Positions 1-12,539 of a stretch of DNA of 64,000 bases are shown here, piece after piece. The stretch comes from Pterois miles (taxonomy: Eukaryota; Chordata; Actinopteri; Perciformes; Scorpaenidae). The stretch's first letter is position 1. Each line of letters starts with the position of its first letter. The translations under genes and the position numbers were made by a program. The notes beneath the pieces were generated by a model that had not been told where the DNA came from, ran no database searches, and saw only the letters and a program-made list of their open reading frames with translations. The stretch covers positions 1,556,001 to 1,620,000 of the forward strand of contig CAMQGK010000416.1 in assembly GCA_947000775.1 (NCBI GenBank). The letters run 5' to 3'.

Positions 1-173
1 CACCCCCCATGTTGAGGGGGAAGGTAGAGAGGGAAAGAGGGTGCCCCCGGCTCCATCCTCCAACCCGCTGAAAGAGGGGAGGGGGGGCTGGGGATTAGAA
101 AAAAGGGATTGGGCGGGGGGGGGGGGGGGGGGGGGAAAGGGGGGGGGGGGGGGGAGGGGGGGGGGGGGGAAAA

Positions 174-255
<82 letters not shown>

Positions 256-430
256 TGGTGGAGGCGCCCTTCTTCCTATTTTTGGGGGGGTCTCCCCTCT
301 CCCCCAAGGGACGTTCTTCCTTCCCTGAATCTCGCCGGGGCCCGCGCGGACACCGGCCCCCCCCGGGCGCCGGGATACATCCCCCCTAGAGGGAGCGCCC
401 CCCCCCCGCGGGGGGGGGGGGGGGGGTGAA
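1..430. repeat. G-rich low-complexity tract with an 81-bp pure poly-G run
   Basis: The segment is almost entirely G on the + strand. It includes an uninterrupted run of 81 G at 174-254, shorter G runs separated by AAA or AAAA from about 115, and another G run near 411-426. The poly-glycine and poly-proline open frames here are by-products of the homopolymer and are not genes. The tract could form G-quadruplexes. A sequencing or assembly artefact is equally possible, because long homopolymers of this type are error-prone. Confidence 0.9.
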
Positions 431-435
431 GGGGG

Positions 436-610
436 GGAGAAGAACTTGTGTTGTTCTCTGCCTGTTTGCCAAGCTTTGCCGCGCTTTGGCTGTTTGCCCG
501 CTGTGATTGTGTCAACGGCTGTATAAAGACGCCGCTTTCTGCCTAGACCTGTTTCTCCTGTGTTTGCTTTGGAGTCTCCCTCCTCCTGTGTACAGAGTCG
601 TAACAGTATG
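436..610 (+). other. Possible retroelement promoter/LTR fragment
   Basis: A TATA-like ctgtataaagacgccgc near 520 is followed by a T/C-rich stretch ending in an 'acagagtcgtaaca' motif. This arrangement resembles the R-U5 part of fish LTR elements. No partner LTR or internal coding region is visible, and the left side is lost in the poly-G tract. Confidence 0.25.
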
Positions 611-3600
611 TTGTCAATAAAAAAACACATAAATAACAAAGATGAATAACAGAAATCTCTGTAATGTAAATGTCATGTAATGTAAATGTAACCCAGTTAC
701 CCCTAGAGATCAGTCTATTTCTGTAAAAGTATTTCTGATTCTGTAATGCTCCATCAGAAGATCCTGATCTTTTCATTACTGCTGAACTGGGTGGTATCTG
801 ATGCTCGTTTATACAGGGCAGGCAATGGACCAGAGATGCACATGTGGAGGCACATTGTTCAAAACATTTTGACCACATGCTTTAATTCTGTATTGTCAAT
901 AACCAAGTGTGGTTGCATACAGTATCGAGTTAGTAATCCACAAATTGCAAAATCTGATCTAAAATTTAAAAAAATCTTGCAAAAACTCTTGCAAGACTCA
1001 CTGTCCGAAACCCTATTCCAACCTTAACTATTCAAGGTCAATGCCTAACCTTAACCTTTTTCAAGAGTTTCCCAAATCGTGGGTTACCTTCTAGACACAA
1101 CCACAATAAAACACTCTTAGCACTAGCCATTGCTTGGCATGGTCTGAATCTGCAGTGGGAGGCTGCCTGAACACTGTGGGAAAAAGGACTCACCATCCAG
1201 CCTGTTTACCCACATTTGGGTGATGCCTTCACAAATTAAAGTTTTAAGTTTATCCATGCATATACCCAATTTCCGTTTAACGGTGTTTGCATACAGTTTG
1301 ACACAAATTGTTGTCCACTGAATTGAGCCTGAGTAGCCCAGCTAACAGTGCAAAACAAACTAGCATGCTAAAACAACTTTCAGGGTAAAGCACTGAAATT
1401 CCTGTTTTGCATGTGCAAACAGTAGACATAAACAGCTGTTTGGGCCACAGGGCATACCAAAAGGACGTTGCATGCCACACCGATGTACCCTTGGTTCAAT
1501 ACACATACTCTACACCCATAATTTATACTCATCTTGCAATAAAGGTATTTATTGAATCTGGATATTATAACACATTTCATCTCCACTGAATGATGTCTTT
1601 GGTCGTACAGTACTCCGACACGCCGATTTAACATTGCACACCTACAGTACAACATTGTCTGACTCATGATGGACAATTTGAAAATATATCTATGATCAGA
1701 ATCAGTGCAGCAGAGCCAGACATAGTGACTTTTTTATTCCATGCATTCTTCTTCCTTGTCAAGACCTGGCAGCTACATTACCCACAATGCAACTCTACCA
1801 CCAACAGCGGGCTGCAGAGGTCTGGTAAGCCCACCAGACATTGGAGTTTGTCAGATTTCTGAGCTCCCTATGAAGACACAAACGCTTTATACAGCATTTC
1901 TTACATATGCTCCCCAACACCTGTAAACAGACTTTTATGGGTAGAAAATTTGTAGTTACTGCGAATCCCTACTACAAAAGAGATGAGAGCAAGACAAGAG
2001 CAAGACAAGAGCGAGATGTGAGCTGAGCGTAAGCGTTCTTGTCATCCAATCCACACTGAATCCGTCTTCCATAAATGTCTCTGCCCATCTGTCAGCAGCA
2101 GCTCCTGGAGAGCTGAGTGGCAACGGCTCGCTAACCTGCCTTCACCAGGCTGACTGAAAACAGACATTTACTGAAGCAAAACAGTTTTAATGTTGGCTCC
2201 AGGGAAAAAAATCAAGTGTTTGTAGGCGGATGTAGTCTATTGATTCATTTATTTTATTTCCCAGCCCGCCATAGCAAGTGAGGGGAATCTACCTGTAATG
2301 AAACAGACGACCTCACAGACAGACTGGTATCCTTGATCAATGTAGGCATGGTTAATATGTTGAAAACACATATACAGCAGAATATCTGTGTGATTTAAAC
2401 AGCTGTCTATGCAGATTACACTTTACTAAATGTGACAAAAATAGACCTGTACTGACCAAATGACGTTGGTACTACGAAGTACTGATTCACATTAAATCAA
2501 GAGGAGCCAGATTTGGGTACCGGTAGGTGAGAGAGTCTGAGTGGAGTCACGTGAGCCAGAAAAAGAGAGCAACTTGAGTCACAGTGACTGGCCGGCAGAA
2601 AGTTGTTGTGAGTGTGGTTAACGTTGCACTTTTCAAAACTCAATGCAGACAACTCTCACTTCAATATTTGCAAACTGCAAAGCTGGTCAGATCAATACGT
2701 CTCTTGGGATCTCAGACCACGTCCCGGTGACAGACTGACAGGCTGCAGGGACGGATTTGGGAGAGGAGAGCCGGCCGTTGATTCTTGGGGGTGGAAAATG
2801 TTCTAAATAGTGAACAAAATGTTCTAAATAAACAACAATGTTGAAATTGAGAAGATAAGACTTGTTTGTAACAACTGAAATTATACTTTTGTTATTACAG
2901 AGAGAGTAAAGTACAGGAAAAAGGTACGGTTGGGTACCTGTACCGAATTCCAGGTTCAGTTTATTCAGTCAAATGTGAACAGTGCCCAAACGTAGCGTAT
3001 GATCCAGAAAAGGCAACATGAAAAACAGTTACCCACATCCAAACTACTACTGCTGTTATTTAACTGGCTTCAAAAGAGGCTGAGTCTCAGCACTCACAAC
3101 CTTGTTTCCAGTAGCAGTAGGCAGCTGTTTTCAGTGAAAAAGCTCCACTAAACCTACTCTACACTATCTGCCTAACACCAAACCAGACAAAAAACAGACA
3201 TAAACAATTAGAAACTAGCTGGTGAACATTTAGCAGCTGAAGAGACTAATAATTTATAAATAAATTAATAATAAAATAATAATTTTTGTTGGTGAAAATT
3301 CATAGCTGAGGTAACAGAAAGTAAATATAGAAAATACTGGATCGTGAAATATGTAATTGTAAGCCAACACTGGCCAAATCAACTTCATAAGGTAATGGAA
3401 TGTCAGGCCTGTGTGTGTAAAATAATCTGGCTGCCTTCACTATGAAGAAGAAAGTGGATTATGTACTGAGTCACTCGTTTTCTCCCTCCTTCATGCTTAT
3501 TCCTCAGAAATATACAAAATGCTGGTAGCTATGAGTGAGGGAATTGCTCTTGCTCATTCACATAAACAGAATCTTTTAGACAGGGATGTACAGTATGGAA

Positions 3601-4401
3601 GTATGATGATAATTAGTCTCACTTTCTACGTGGAACATAAACCCTAAAATCAATCAAAAGAGAAACCACAAACCTTATTTTCTCTGTGCAGCAACATTGT
3701 AAGCTCTCTCTCAATCTATTTTGGCTATGTCATGTATACGGCATATTTAAGTTTCAAAGACAACAATTATTACATGACCATGATGATCGTGATTAAAGCA
3801 TATCTAAGAGCAAGTCTCTCCGTATAACTGAGATTCAGGATGGATCAAATTTTCATAAAAGGAAACAACATAATTAGTTTCTACTTCATGTTATTCTGTG
3901 GCTCAAAAACTGATGCTTACTGATGCTTTATACCAGGATGCACAAAAACATTATACTCTTTATAAGTAATGTATACGCAGGCTGTGTGTTTTAATATGCA
4001 ACATGTGTTCCCAAGTAACATCCTAAACTACCCTGAATGTGTGAAGTGAAACTAAGAAAGTAAAACTGTCTCAGAAAGCAACCTGCAAAATGCATGTTGT
4101 CAATCTACTGATAATGTTGAGAATGTTTTTATAGATGCCAAATTATGTCACAACAATCATCATGACACAACAAAAGTTAAGGAGTCTTCAAGAAAAGCTT
4201 CAAATATATAGTTAGCAATAAATAGATGTTTTAGATTGTGTTGATTCCTCAGATTTCAGCTGACTGAGAAGAAGCCTGAGGTCCAGTTCCCCACCACATA
4301 ATTAGCAACCATGACGGGGCATATCAAACAAAGCATAGTCTTAAAAGAAAGACATTTAGAGTTGTTTTATGTCACCTTCACCTCGCATCATGTCTTTCCA
4401 G
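611..4401. other. Intergenic, no supported gene
   Basis: AT-rich sequence with only short open frames that lack splice context or a recognisable product. A small imperfect tandem of a 'gagcaagacaa' unit lies near 1985-2015. No RNA gene or clear transposon end was seen. Distal exons of the candidate gene at 4402 could lie here, but none could be picked out. Confidence 0.5.
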
Positions 4402-4708
4402 ACATTACAACAACCACATTTGAACGTTTTCTTGCTGAACTGGAATCCAAGCCCTCCGTAAATGTCAGCCCAGATATGCCTACAGTTGTGCAGGAGGTGC
4501 ATGTACTGGATAAGGAGGATGAAGAAGAATGGGTAAATACTTCAGTAGGGCCCAAATTTCCTGTTGCTACGCACCGTCTGTCGGCTGTAGAAGGCTTATC
4601 ACGTCCACCTTCATCCACCGGTTCTACGGCTTATCTCACCCAGGAACAATCAGACTCTGATTTAGCCATTTTTGCTAATGAAGTACAGTCCAGAAAAGCT
4701 GTGTTACA
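4402..4708 (+). CDS. Candidate coding exon of an unrecognised gene (exon A)
   Basis: The stretch is open for 101 full codons plus a split codon at each end. It is preceded by a good acceptor (tgtctttccag, ending 4401) and followed by a perfect donor consensus (gtaagt, from 4709). The encoded segment is non-repetitive and polar, with FERFLAELE near the start, an acidic patch DKEDEEEW near residue 38, and a Ser/Pro/Thr-rich stretch after it. The same frame is open back to an ATG at 4311, so a start inside this region is an alternative to splicing. The last two bases (CA) join in frame to exon B at 4850. I do not recognise the protein, and no domain is evident. It could be a real gene fragment or the relic of one. 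Confidence 0.45.
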
Positions 4709-4849
4709 GTAAGTGGCTTTCAAACATTGCAAAGGGCATATCCATCAAGTGATTATCAAAATGATAGCAAATGTGCTGGAGAAAACAAGTAACCTGTGCT
4801 GAGGTGAAAGATATGACATTACTCAGTCTGCTCCATCCTGCTGTTGCAG

Positions 4850-4965
4850 CAGTGCGTTTAGAGAGAGGGAAGCTGTTCTTTGTATGGACAGTGACACTAG
4901 TGATGGGGATAAATTCATCATGTTTTTGAGAACTTGTGTGAAAGTTCAACCTATTGTCAGTCCTA
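4850..4965 (+). CDS. Candidate coding exon B, running into a 5S rRNA copy
   Basis: A pyrimidine-rich acceptor (ctgctgttgcag, ending 4849) lies 141 bp after the donor of exon A, a typical short teleost intron. Joining CA to C gives His and keeps the frame open, reading HSAFREREAVLCMDSDTSDG and then a hydrophobic/basic stretch. No canonical donor is seen before the 5S-like sequence begins at 4966. The frame then continues through the 5S copy to a stop after 5078. The original exon therefore appears to be interrupted by the 5S insertion, so this gene copy is probably truncated or a pseudogene. Product unrecognised. Confidence 0.4.
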
Positions 4966-5084
4966 ACTTACGGCCATACCATCCTGAACACGCCCGATCT
5001 CGTCTGATCTCGGAAGCTAAGCAAGGTCGGGCCTGGTCAGTACTTGGATGGGAGATGGCCTGGGAATACAAGGTGCTGTAAGCG
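4966..5084 (+). rRNA. 5S rRNA-like sequence, probable pseudogene copy
   Basis: About 119 nt matching vertebrate 5S rRNA along its whole length: cttacggccatacca at the start, cgcccgatctcgtctgatc and the internal Pol III control region in the middle, and ggtgctgtaagc at the end. Against the vertebrate 5S sequence as I know it, changes appear around nt 17-25, in the AAGCAAGG segment, and in GAGATGGCC where GAGACCGCC is usual. No T4 terminator follows; the next bases are gttcattt. A single dispersed copy with several changes and no terminator points to a retroposed or otherwise scattered pseudogene, not a member of an active array. A SINE starts 8 bp downstream on the same strand. Confidence 0.85.
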
Positions 5085-5091
5085 TTCATTT

Positions 5092-5371
5092 GGGGGGCGG
5101 CAGTAGCTCAGTCCGTAGGGACTTGGTTTGGGAATCGGAGGGTCACCAGTTCAAGTTCCCAACATGGACCAAGACCAACTGGTAGCTGGAGAGGTGCTCC
5201 TGAGCAAGGCACCAAACCCCCAACTGCTCGGGGCGCTTGTCAGGAGCAGCCCCCCCACTCTGACATCTCTCCATTAATGCAGGTATGTGTACTGTGTGAA
5301 ATTAACAACAGAGTGTAAAAACTGAATTTCCCTCCGGGGATTAATAAAGGTTCATCTTATCTTATCTTATC
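5092..5371 (+). mobile_element. tRNA-headed SINE (family 1, TTATC-tail type)
   Basis: The head carries Pol III A-box-like (tagctcagtccgtaggg) and B-box-like (agttcaagttccc) motifs. A family-specific body follows (ggtagctggagaggtgc, then ccccaactgctcgggg), and the 3' end is tgaatttccctccgggg..taataaagg followed by (TTATC)n. Relative to other copies in this window it lacks two internal blocks, a feature shared with the copy at 35980-36262. It starts 8 bp after the 5S-like sequence. No clear target-site duplication was found. Confidence 0.85.
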
Positions 5372-5956
5372 TAACTCATCAAATACTTGGTCAGTGCCTC
5401 GACATCTCATACCGACACATCGTGGCACCCTTTAGGGTCTGTGTGTGACCCACCAGGCTTCCAAATAACTCCAATGTAAACTGTGTCATTATTAGATGGT
5501 CAGAATAACTGACTGGTGAGAATAACCGTCGTATGTAAGAGCGGTAAGTCCACTAAAGATGGGAGGGGTGGTAGATGGGTCAGGCAAACACAGGACTTTC
5601 CCCCAGGCATCTGCTGTTTAACTAAACTTCAACATCGACATGTGACTCGTTAGTATCAGTAGTCAGTTGTTCGTCATGCAAGTTGTGAAGTTTTGTTGCC
5701 TAACCCTAACTTCCTGTGAAAATCTTCCTGTTTATTTTGAAGATACGATACATACAACAAGCAGAAACTGACACACCGTCCCTTACCTGTCCAAACCTGA
5801 CGCTAGAGGGGTACCTAAAGCCTCATAGTTTAAAGCTTAGGGCCACTGATCATGGTACCTCTTGTTTTCCAGTTCGCTGCCATGTAAACAGGTTCAGGTA
5901 GCCACAGAGCCATGCTCGGCTCAACTGCATCTAGAGATTTTGTGTTAGGAAACTAC
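5372..5956. other. Intergenic, nothing recognised
   Basis: Unique-looking sequence. A 61-codon open frame starting at 5716 has no splice context or familiar product and is probably chance. Confidence 0.5.
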
Positions 5957-6616
5957 TGACTTTATACAAGAAGACCCAAATGCAGGAAGCAGGCAGACAG
6001 GTAGATTTCAACTAAGAGCCTTTAATCTTAGGCTGATAAACTGTGACAAGAAGTAATACAAAAAAAAAACACAAAGTAACTATGAGAAAACACAGAAGCT
6101 TGGATTTACCCAAAAACACAGAGTACACAGAGAAACACGGACAGCACAAAAATACGCAGGGAAAATGTGGAGAGTCGCAGTGGAACATAAATGGACACAG
6201 AGAACACAGAGGAAATGCAGTGAGACTCAGGATAACATGGAGTACAAGGAGAGCCACATGGACGCACGGCGTTTAATAGAGAAACCGCGGAGCTTCACAG
6301 GGCAGTGCAACATCTTAGCAGGGAAACAAGTCACAGAGATAGAACAAACGATCCGACAAGAACAGAAAGGAAGGGTCGACTTAAATACAGACCCACTGAA
6401 GACAACCAGGTGGAACCAATCAGGGGCGGGGCAGACAATCAGAGCGGGTGAGGGAAACTAGGTCAGGGCTGTCAATCAGGAAAAGGAGGGAAAACACACA
6501 GGGGCAGGAAGTGAAGCTAGAAATGATACAAGAGACGCATGACTTTCAAAATGAAACAGGAAACAGCCAAAGACAAGAAACCAGGACCAGGACAGGGAGT
6601 GAAACGAAACATGACA
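5957..6616 (-). mobile_element. LTR-like retroelement sequence (solo LTR candidate)
   Basis: On the minus strand the segment starts TGTCATGTTTCG, has a TATA-like gtatttaagtcg near 6385, an attaaaggctctt polyadenylation-like motif near 6020, and a 3' part containing the 'ctgcatttgggtc' motif common in fish LTR-type repeats, ending in CA. The same order of motifs appears in the element at 32396-33353. TG..CA ends fit an LTR, but no flanking duplication, internal region or second LTR is visible. It might instead be another non-coding retroposon. Confidence 0.45.
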
Positions 6617-7296
6617 CCAGAGGTGGGTGACAAAACAAAAAATAACACTAAAATGAATAACAGTGCTTCAAAATAACAATACACAACCAAAAATACACCA
6701 ACAGAAAAAACGAACTAACACAAAGTCCACAACCATTACATTTTGGGATCCAAGTCTCACAGTGTTCGTGCTCTTTTGACAGTATATTGACTTCATACCA
6801 GCAACATGACCACAGTTTCAATGTCTATTTCTAAACTGTCACATGAAAAAAGTAAAAATGTACAGTATTTTAATTCAACAATTCCTGTTTCTGTTTCAAA
6901 ATAAAAGTCCTCTAATGTTTCTCTGTGGACAGATTATCTTCATTTTTTAACGCAAGGATTTTATGCTTTTAGACTTTTATTCTTAAGTATTTGCTGGACA
7001 GTGTTGTGGAAAATGCAGTGACTTGCACGGCTCCATGAATAAATAGATATACCAGCTGTTACATGACGACACTGTTCCAGATTTATTGTAGTCATTCATC
7101 TCTCCAATATGGCAGCAGAATTCTTTTGCAATGCACCTTTAAAATGTATAGCATAATGGATAATCTATAATATAGTTTGGTTTCACTGCTTCTGTGATTC
7201 TAAGTGACTGTCTTGATAGTGAAACACAGATACAGTCAAAGAAAAAAAGAACATTTTATCACTCAGTCCCTATTTGACCCAAACCTACACACCCAA
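6617..7296. other. Intergenic, nothing recognised
   Basis: AT-rich sequence without open frames of note, repeats or RNA genes. Confidence 0.5.
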
Positions 7297-7348
7297 CAGC
7301 ACACACACACACACACACACACGCACGCACAGGCACACACACACTCAC
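7297..7348. repeat. (CA)n microsatellite, interrupted
   Basis: An acacac run with gc and ggc interruptions continues into cacacacacactcacaca. Confidence 0.85.
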
Positions 7349-10300
7349 ACATAAGTATTTGGCTAAACCGTAGATCCAAATCGCTGGATGCTGTGATATA
7401 ACCCACAGTCAGGCTCTTCAGTAATGAAAATTACAGTGTAGCTGTCTTTATTTCGGGCTCTACCAAATCACACATATCTAGCTGCTCTGCCAAACACACC
7501 TGGACTGCCTGTTGAATGCAAGTCTGCTCAATCTCCAAACCCATAATTGTCACCATGATACCAGCGCTGTTTGCTATTAGTATTGATCACACACATGATT
7601 GCTTGTGAGAGTAGCTTCAGCCAATAGGAACGGACTGGGCCTGTGACCTTTAACATCAGATCCTGACCTCTCATCACTTACGTCTTGGAAGAACAGAAAC
7701 AATGTTTTATTCATTCACATTTTGAGAAAGTGATTGAGACGGGCCGACAAATGCTATGATTTACTGCTATTAACTCTTAAACACATACAATCTTGCGTGA
7801 GTTGGGTTTTTGGAGTGCAGTGTTTACAGCTGAGCAGATGGTGTGATTGCAGATAAAAATCAGGCAGTAGTGTCTTGTTTCAAAACGAGGGTGCCAGAGA
7901 GGTGCATCAAGTTTTAATACCGAAATAACAGAGGAATACCACCATCTGTCAGTGATAAATTTGTTTATTACGTGAATATAATTTACTACAGCATACATAT
8001 CTGCTTTGTAAATCACTATAATCACTATACAGTACAATCAATATAATAATAATAATCTGAAATCAAAAGGGAGAAATTTACAGTATATTTCATATTTGTT
8101 TGTCATGATGGTGCCCCTTAGTTTTGCATTAATTCAAAAGAACCATTTTGTAGATGGAGAGCTTATGTTCATACGGCCAGTCAAATCTTGCATGAAGCAG
8201 GAACATCAGCACTGTATCATAAGCAGAGCAGACAGCCACACTAAACCAGAAAGCATCCTGCTACACAACACTAAAAAAATTAAAAATAAAACAAAAATAA
8301 AGGCAGTAATGAAAATAAGATGGCTATGCCTGTGGTATTTCTGATTTTTATACATATCTAAACTTAAAGAAACTGACCCGTCGTGACTCGCAGTAAAAAT
8401 AAACAAGGCCTCAAATCGCTTGAGGAGACGCAGCTGACATGCAGCTGAGCAGCTCACGCACATCTCACATGGGCAGCGTGGCTGCAGTAACCTTTCAACA
8501 TGGACGCCGATATAAAAAACAACAGGTTCCACGTTAGCTTCTCACAGGACACTGATTGATCTGTGCTCTGGCTTGCTGGACACAAACGCGTTTCTTAAAG
8601 CCTGGCGATGAATTTTTGCATATGTGACCTGTGCTGATCACGTGATATTGTGAGAATCCTGCTGCCCTGTAAGGTAAACCCTGATGAGCTAGAACAGCAA
8701 ATTGATAGCAACAACATAGTTATGTACTTAAGTAAAGTTTTGATTGTAGATCTGGCGCTCCTTTTGGCATGTCCAGTAAGTCCAATAGTCCTCATACCTA
8801 AACAACAACCACTGACCATTTCAAAAGCTATCACTATTGGTTTACCACCACTATGGTTCAGTTTGGTTTAGCTTTGGCTAATAAAACTACTACTTCAGAA
8901 GGTTCAAAAAAAGGTCATGGTTAAAATAAAACCACAGTGACTGTTGGCAGGAGATGGGAAGGAAACTGCAGTCTTCGGGATAGTCGGTATAAAAAAATCA
9001 CCTGTGATATTAGTTTCATCCAAACCGTTTGTATTGTGAGGCGTACTGAATGTTGTTGGGGCCCCTGTAGACTAAAGTCTGATGTTAAATAATTTTCACA
9101 TGAATTATGTAAGAATAGTTATTCTCCAGTTATCTTAAATATACAGAGTAGTATATTATTCTTTAATTCTGTCCTAATTCAACAACACAGTTCATATAAT
9201 GTGTGTTTATTGGAATGCATTTAATGAAAATGTCTGAATGTTTCTGGTGTGCAATCAGTGATGGTGACATTATATCTCTATCCATCCAATCAAACCAACT
9301 CATGGTCCTACTAAACTCCCGTATACTGTACAGTATTTTACTGTAGCTAATGAGCTCACAATGCATTCGATATTAAGGGCTCCCTTAAGTACTATTCAAG
9401 CCCATTTTCCCACTCAGTCTGAGCTGTAAGCCGAGTCATTAGCCTCAGCCTTTGTGCCACTGGCTTTAAATGCAACAGTCGACGGGGGGGCTAGTTGGTT
9501 TAATTCCACGGCATTATCAGAATTGTTTTTAAAACACTGATCAGATTATAGCTCAGTAGGGGCCGTTTATAGCATGGTATACACAACTTAGTCCCCTGGG
9601 TGGATTTCATATTTACTTGTTGAGGGGGAATGGTGGAAGCCTGCAGTCTACACCAAACAAGTCCATACAGTGGTCAACTGCAGGCAAGATTTCTTGTGTC
9701 ACACAGATTTAAAAATGATATCCAGGAATATAGAAAAAGGTAGACCTGCCAAGAAGGGCCAAGAAGTCTGCCAGGCAGTTGGTGTGTTCATCGATCTTTC
9801 AGTGTCTGTCCATCCAGCACTTTTATCCAGACTAAAAGCCATTTCTCACTAGTGTGATGCAAAAATGTGGTGCAGTAATTCAAATTTTCCGCATACACAA
9901 CTATGCACACCAGGTCTGGTGCAAATTGTATCTGTATTGCCGTGTACCATTTCCATCAATGAGGCCCAATGAATTCCCTCCTAAATAGTGCTGTGTCCAC
10001 TCCATGCAGCAAAGACCTATCCAGACAGAGAATGTCCAAGTGTTAGAGTTAACTACACACGACATAAACTATTTGGACCCCAAATGTGTAGCTAACACTA
10101 GTTGTTGTGGCTAGCCCTGTTCTGTGACCAACATATAACATCAGTAAGTGCATATCATCATATCATATCTTATCCATCGTATCCTTGGTACTGTGCTATC
10201 TCAAGCCACATATTGTCCTTTATCTCTGTACATTATTGGGTATTGAGAAGGAAATGGCCCATTGTTCATAAAGCCCATTATTACAAAACACCAATAGTCC

Positions 10301-12215
10301 AAAATATGTCCCATTGGACCAAAAGAGAAGAGAAGCTAATCATAAGTGATGAATACAAGGATGTGCCAATAGATGTGCCAGCCATGTATTTGCAAATACA
10401 TACAAAGTGTGGGTATTTTGATATCTGGCTATATCTGGTTTGCTGAGGAGGACATGACAAACATACTGTATATCAGCATATGCAGGTCATAAGAGGAGCT
10501 CCTCATCTCCTCTCAAATTCACATCAGACCAAATGTAGTGTTGAACGGCGTTGCTGTAGCATGGCAGCCATTTGGCGTGATTCGCCATGAAACAAGAAGT
10601 GTAACTTCAGCGTACTTTGTCAAATCTGCTCCAAATTTCTCAGCCATGATGACGATCCAGGCCTGAGGTCATTTCCATGCCTATATGGACTCATAGTCTT
10701 GCCCCCTGATGTTAGCCACACCCCTTTTCAAAACTCATGAACTGTGTGTCGTATACTCTTGTGTGAGGTATCAATGCACTCAGCAGATAGTCCCTGTTTC
10801 ACTGGTGTGGGTTATCCCCCCACCCCACCCCCTACACATTAGCCACGCCACCTTTCAGAACTCATACACAAAATTTTCACAATAAAATCACTATCACTTT
10901 TCTACATGATTAAAAGTTTCATCACGTTTATGCTTGTTGAACAGGTGTGTTGATAAAGTCTTGGATTTACACATGCGAAGGTTTCACTGCACTTGACTTA
11001 CAGTAAGAAGTGTCGTCAGCTCTACTTGACCTGGTTCACTTCACTGTCTCCAGCATGGCCTCTTGTTGCATGTTTTTATCACAATGATGATGAAAACACA
11101 ATTTATCTGTCAGCGCTAGTTGTAGTTGTAGTAGTGTAGGTGTTTATCAAACTGTTGTATATAAGAATAAACTCATGATGAACTTGCGAAGATTACTTGT
11201 GAAGCTGCACAATGCATTATGTTCATCTACTGTAGCATGAATGTATTTTATTTTCCTTGTAAACCTAGCTTTAAGAGTGGTAAAACTCAATGGACAAAAT
11301 GTGGACGTATTTTATTAGCGATGTATTTTAAGCATGCACAGAAATAAATTAAATTATTTGTAAGTTCTGATTTCTTTTCAGACATCCACTTTCTTACAAC
11401 ATTCACAACCCTTCTGTTGCTTACCTACTGCTACATGTTCTACATGCCTCAAGATGGTTTTGGGAAGAAGTTTAGAGTCTGCAGAACTGCTCCCCTTGCA
11501 GTTATCTCCAGTCAAGACCCAGCAGCAAACCCACCAGCCTAAGTCAACAACATATTCTTAATTAGAAAGGTACTTTGCCTGTTCCCTTATTTAATTGTTC
11601 CTATCACTACTTGCTCGGGTACCATTATGCTTATATATTTTGGACAGTGTGTAATGTGTTAAGGGAAATTTATGAGGCTATAAAATGTTGGTATGAGCTG
11701 TTGCACTATGTAAGGTTTCAATGACCAGAGAACCTTTGGATCACCATGGAGAGTCAGCCGTGGCTCCGTCGTCAATCACCAAGAACTTAGGTGGGTTCCT
11801 TGATGATGGGCTGAACTTCTCTGCTCACGTTGCCTCAACAACTTGAACCTGCAGATTCTGATTTATACAACTGCTTATTCTCTGTACTATTGGCCTGGGT
11901 CAGCACCTCTCTAACATGGTTGTACGTTCTCCCGTGATCTCTAACACTTCTGTGATGTCCAGGCTTAGTAATTTGTTTTCAAAATTTTATACATTTCTGT
12001 ACATTTTTCAGCATTTTGATAAACAGTCGATCTCTTAACAGAATTTAGTTTGTAAATCTCTGATGGGCTGTGTTTCTGTGGCTTCCCACATACCTCCTAG
12101 ACTAACTGAAATCCTGCAGGTAGAGTCCTATGACCCCCCCCATTACGAAAGTAACACTAACCACCCATGTCTGCCAGATGGTGGCGCTAAAACAGGGTCA
12201 AACTTAAAAGGCCAT
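7349..12215. other. Intergenic; possible old repeat near 10535-10870
   Basis: No gene could be supported. The part around 10535-10870 (ccatgaaacaagaagtgtaac and 'ccaaatttctcagcc' wording, then paired 'gttagccacacccctttt' / 'ttagccacgccacctttc' segments at 10713 and 10838) reads like a degraded interspersed fish repeat. The pair suggests a local 125-bp direct duplication. The remainder is AT-rich with no motif I recognise. Confidence 0.4.
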
Positions 12216-12539
12216 GAAGAAGAAGATAGTCCTTTATTAGTCCCGCTGGGGGAAATTCAATTTTTTCACTCTGTTAACTTATACACACATGCACAAACAG
12301 GTCCATATACATGCAACAATTGAAGAGGTGTCAGAGTGAGGGGGCTGCTCCTGACAAGCGGCCCGAGCAGTTGGGGGTTTGGTGCCTTGCTCAGGGGCAC
12401 CTCGGCAGTGCCCAAGAGGTAAACTGGCACCTCTCCAGCTACCAGTTCACACTCAGTTCTTGGTCCATGTCGGGACTTGAACCGGTGACCCTCCGGTTCC
12501 CAAGCCAACTCCCTACAGACTGAGCTACTGTCGCCCCCA
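12216..12539 (-). mobile_element. tRNA-headed SINE (family 1, CTT-tail type)
   Basis: Full length on the minus strand. The head is gggggcgacagtagctcag with B-box ggttcaagtccc, then the ggtagctggagaggtgcc body and a 3' tail whose complement reads agaagaagatagtcctttattagtcccgctgggg. It carries the two internal blocks (ctgagtgtgaactgg and the cctcttgggcactgccgagg segment) that mark this subfamily. Confidence 0.85.

Noticed and set aside
95..429. Poly-Gly and poly-Pro open frames
   Set aside because: Products of the G homopolymer; no codon structure.
5092..5160. SINE heads as functional tRNA genes
   Set aside because: A and B boxes are present but the cloverleaf does not close, and the family body follows in every copy.
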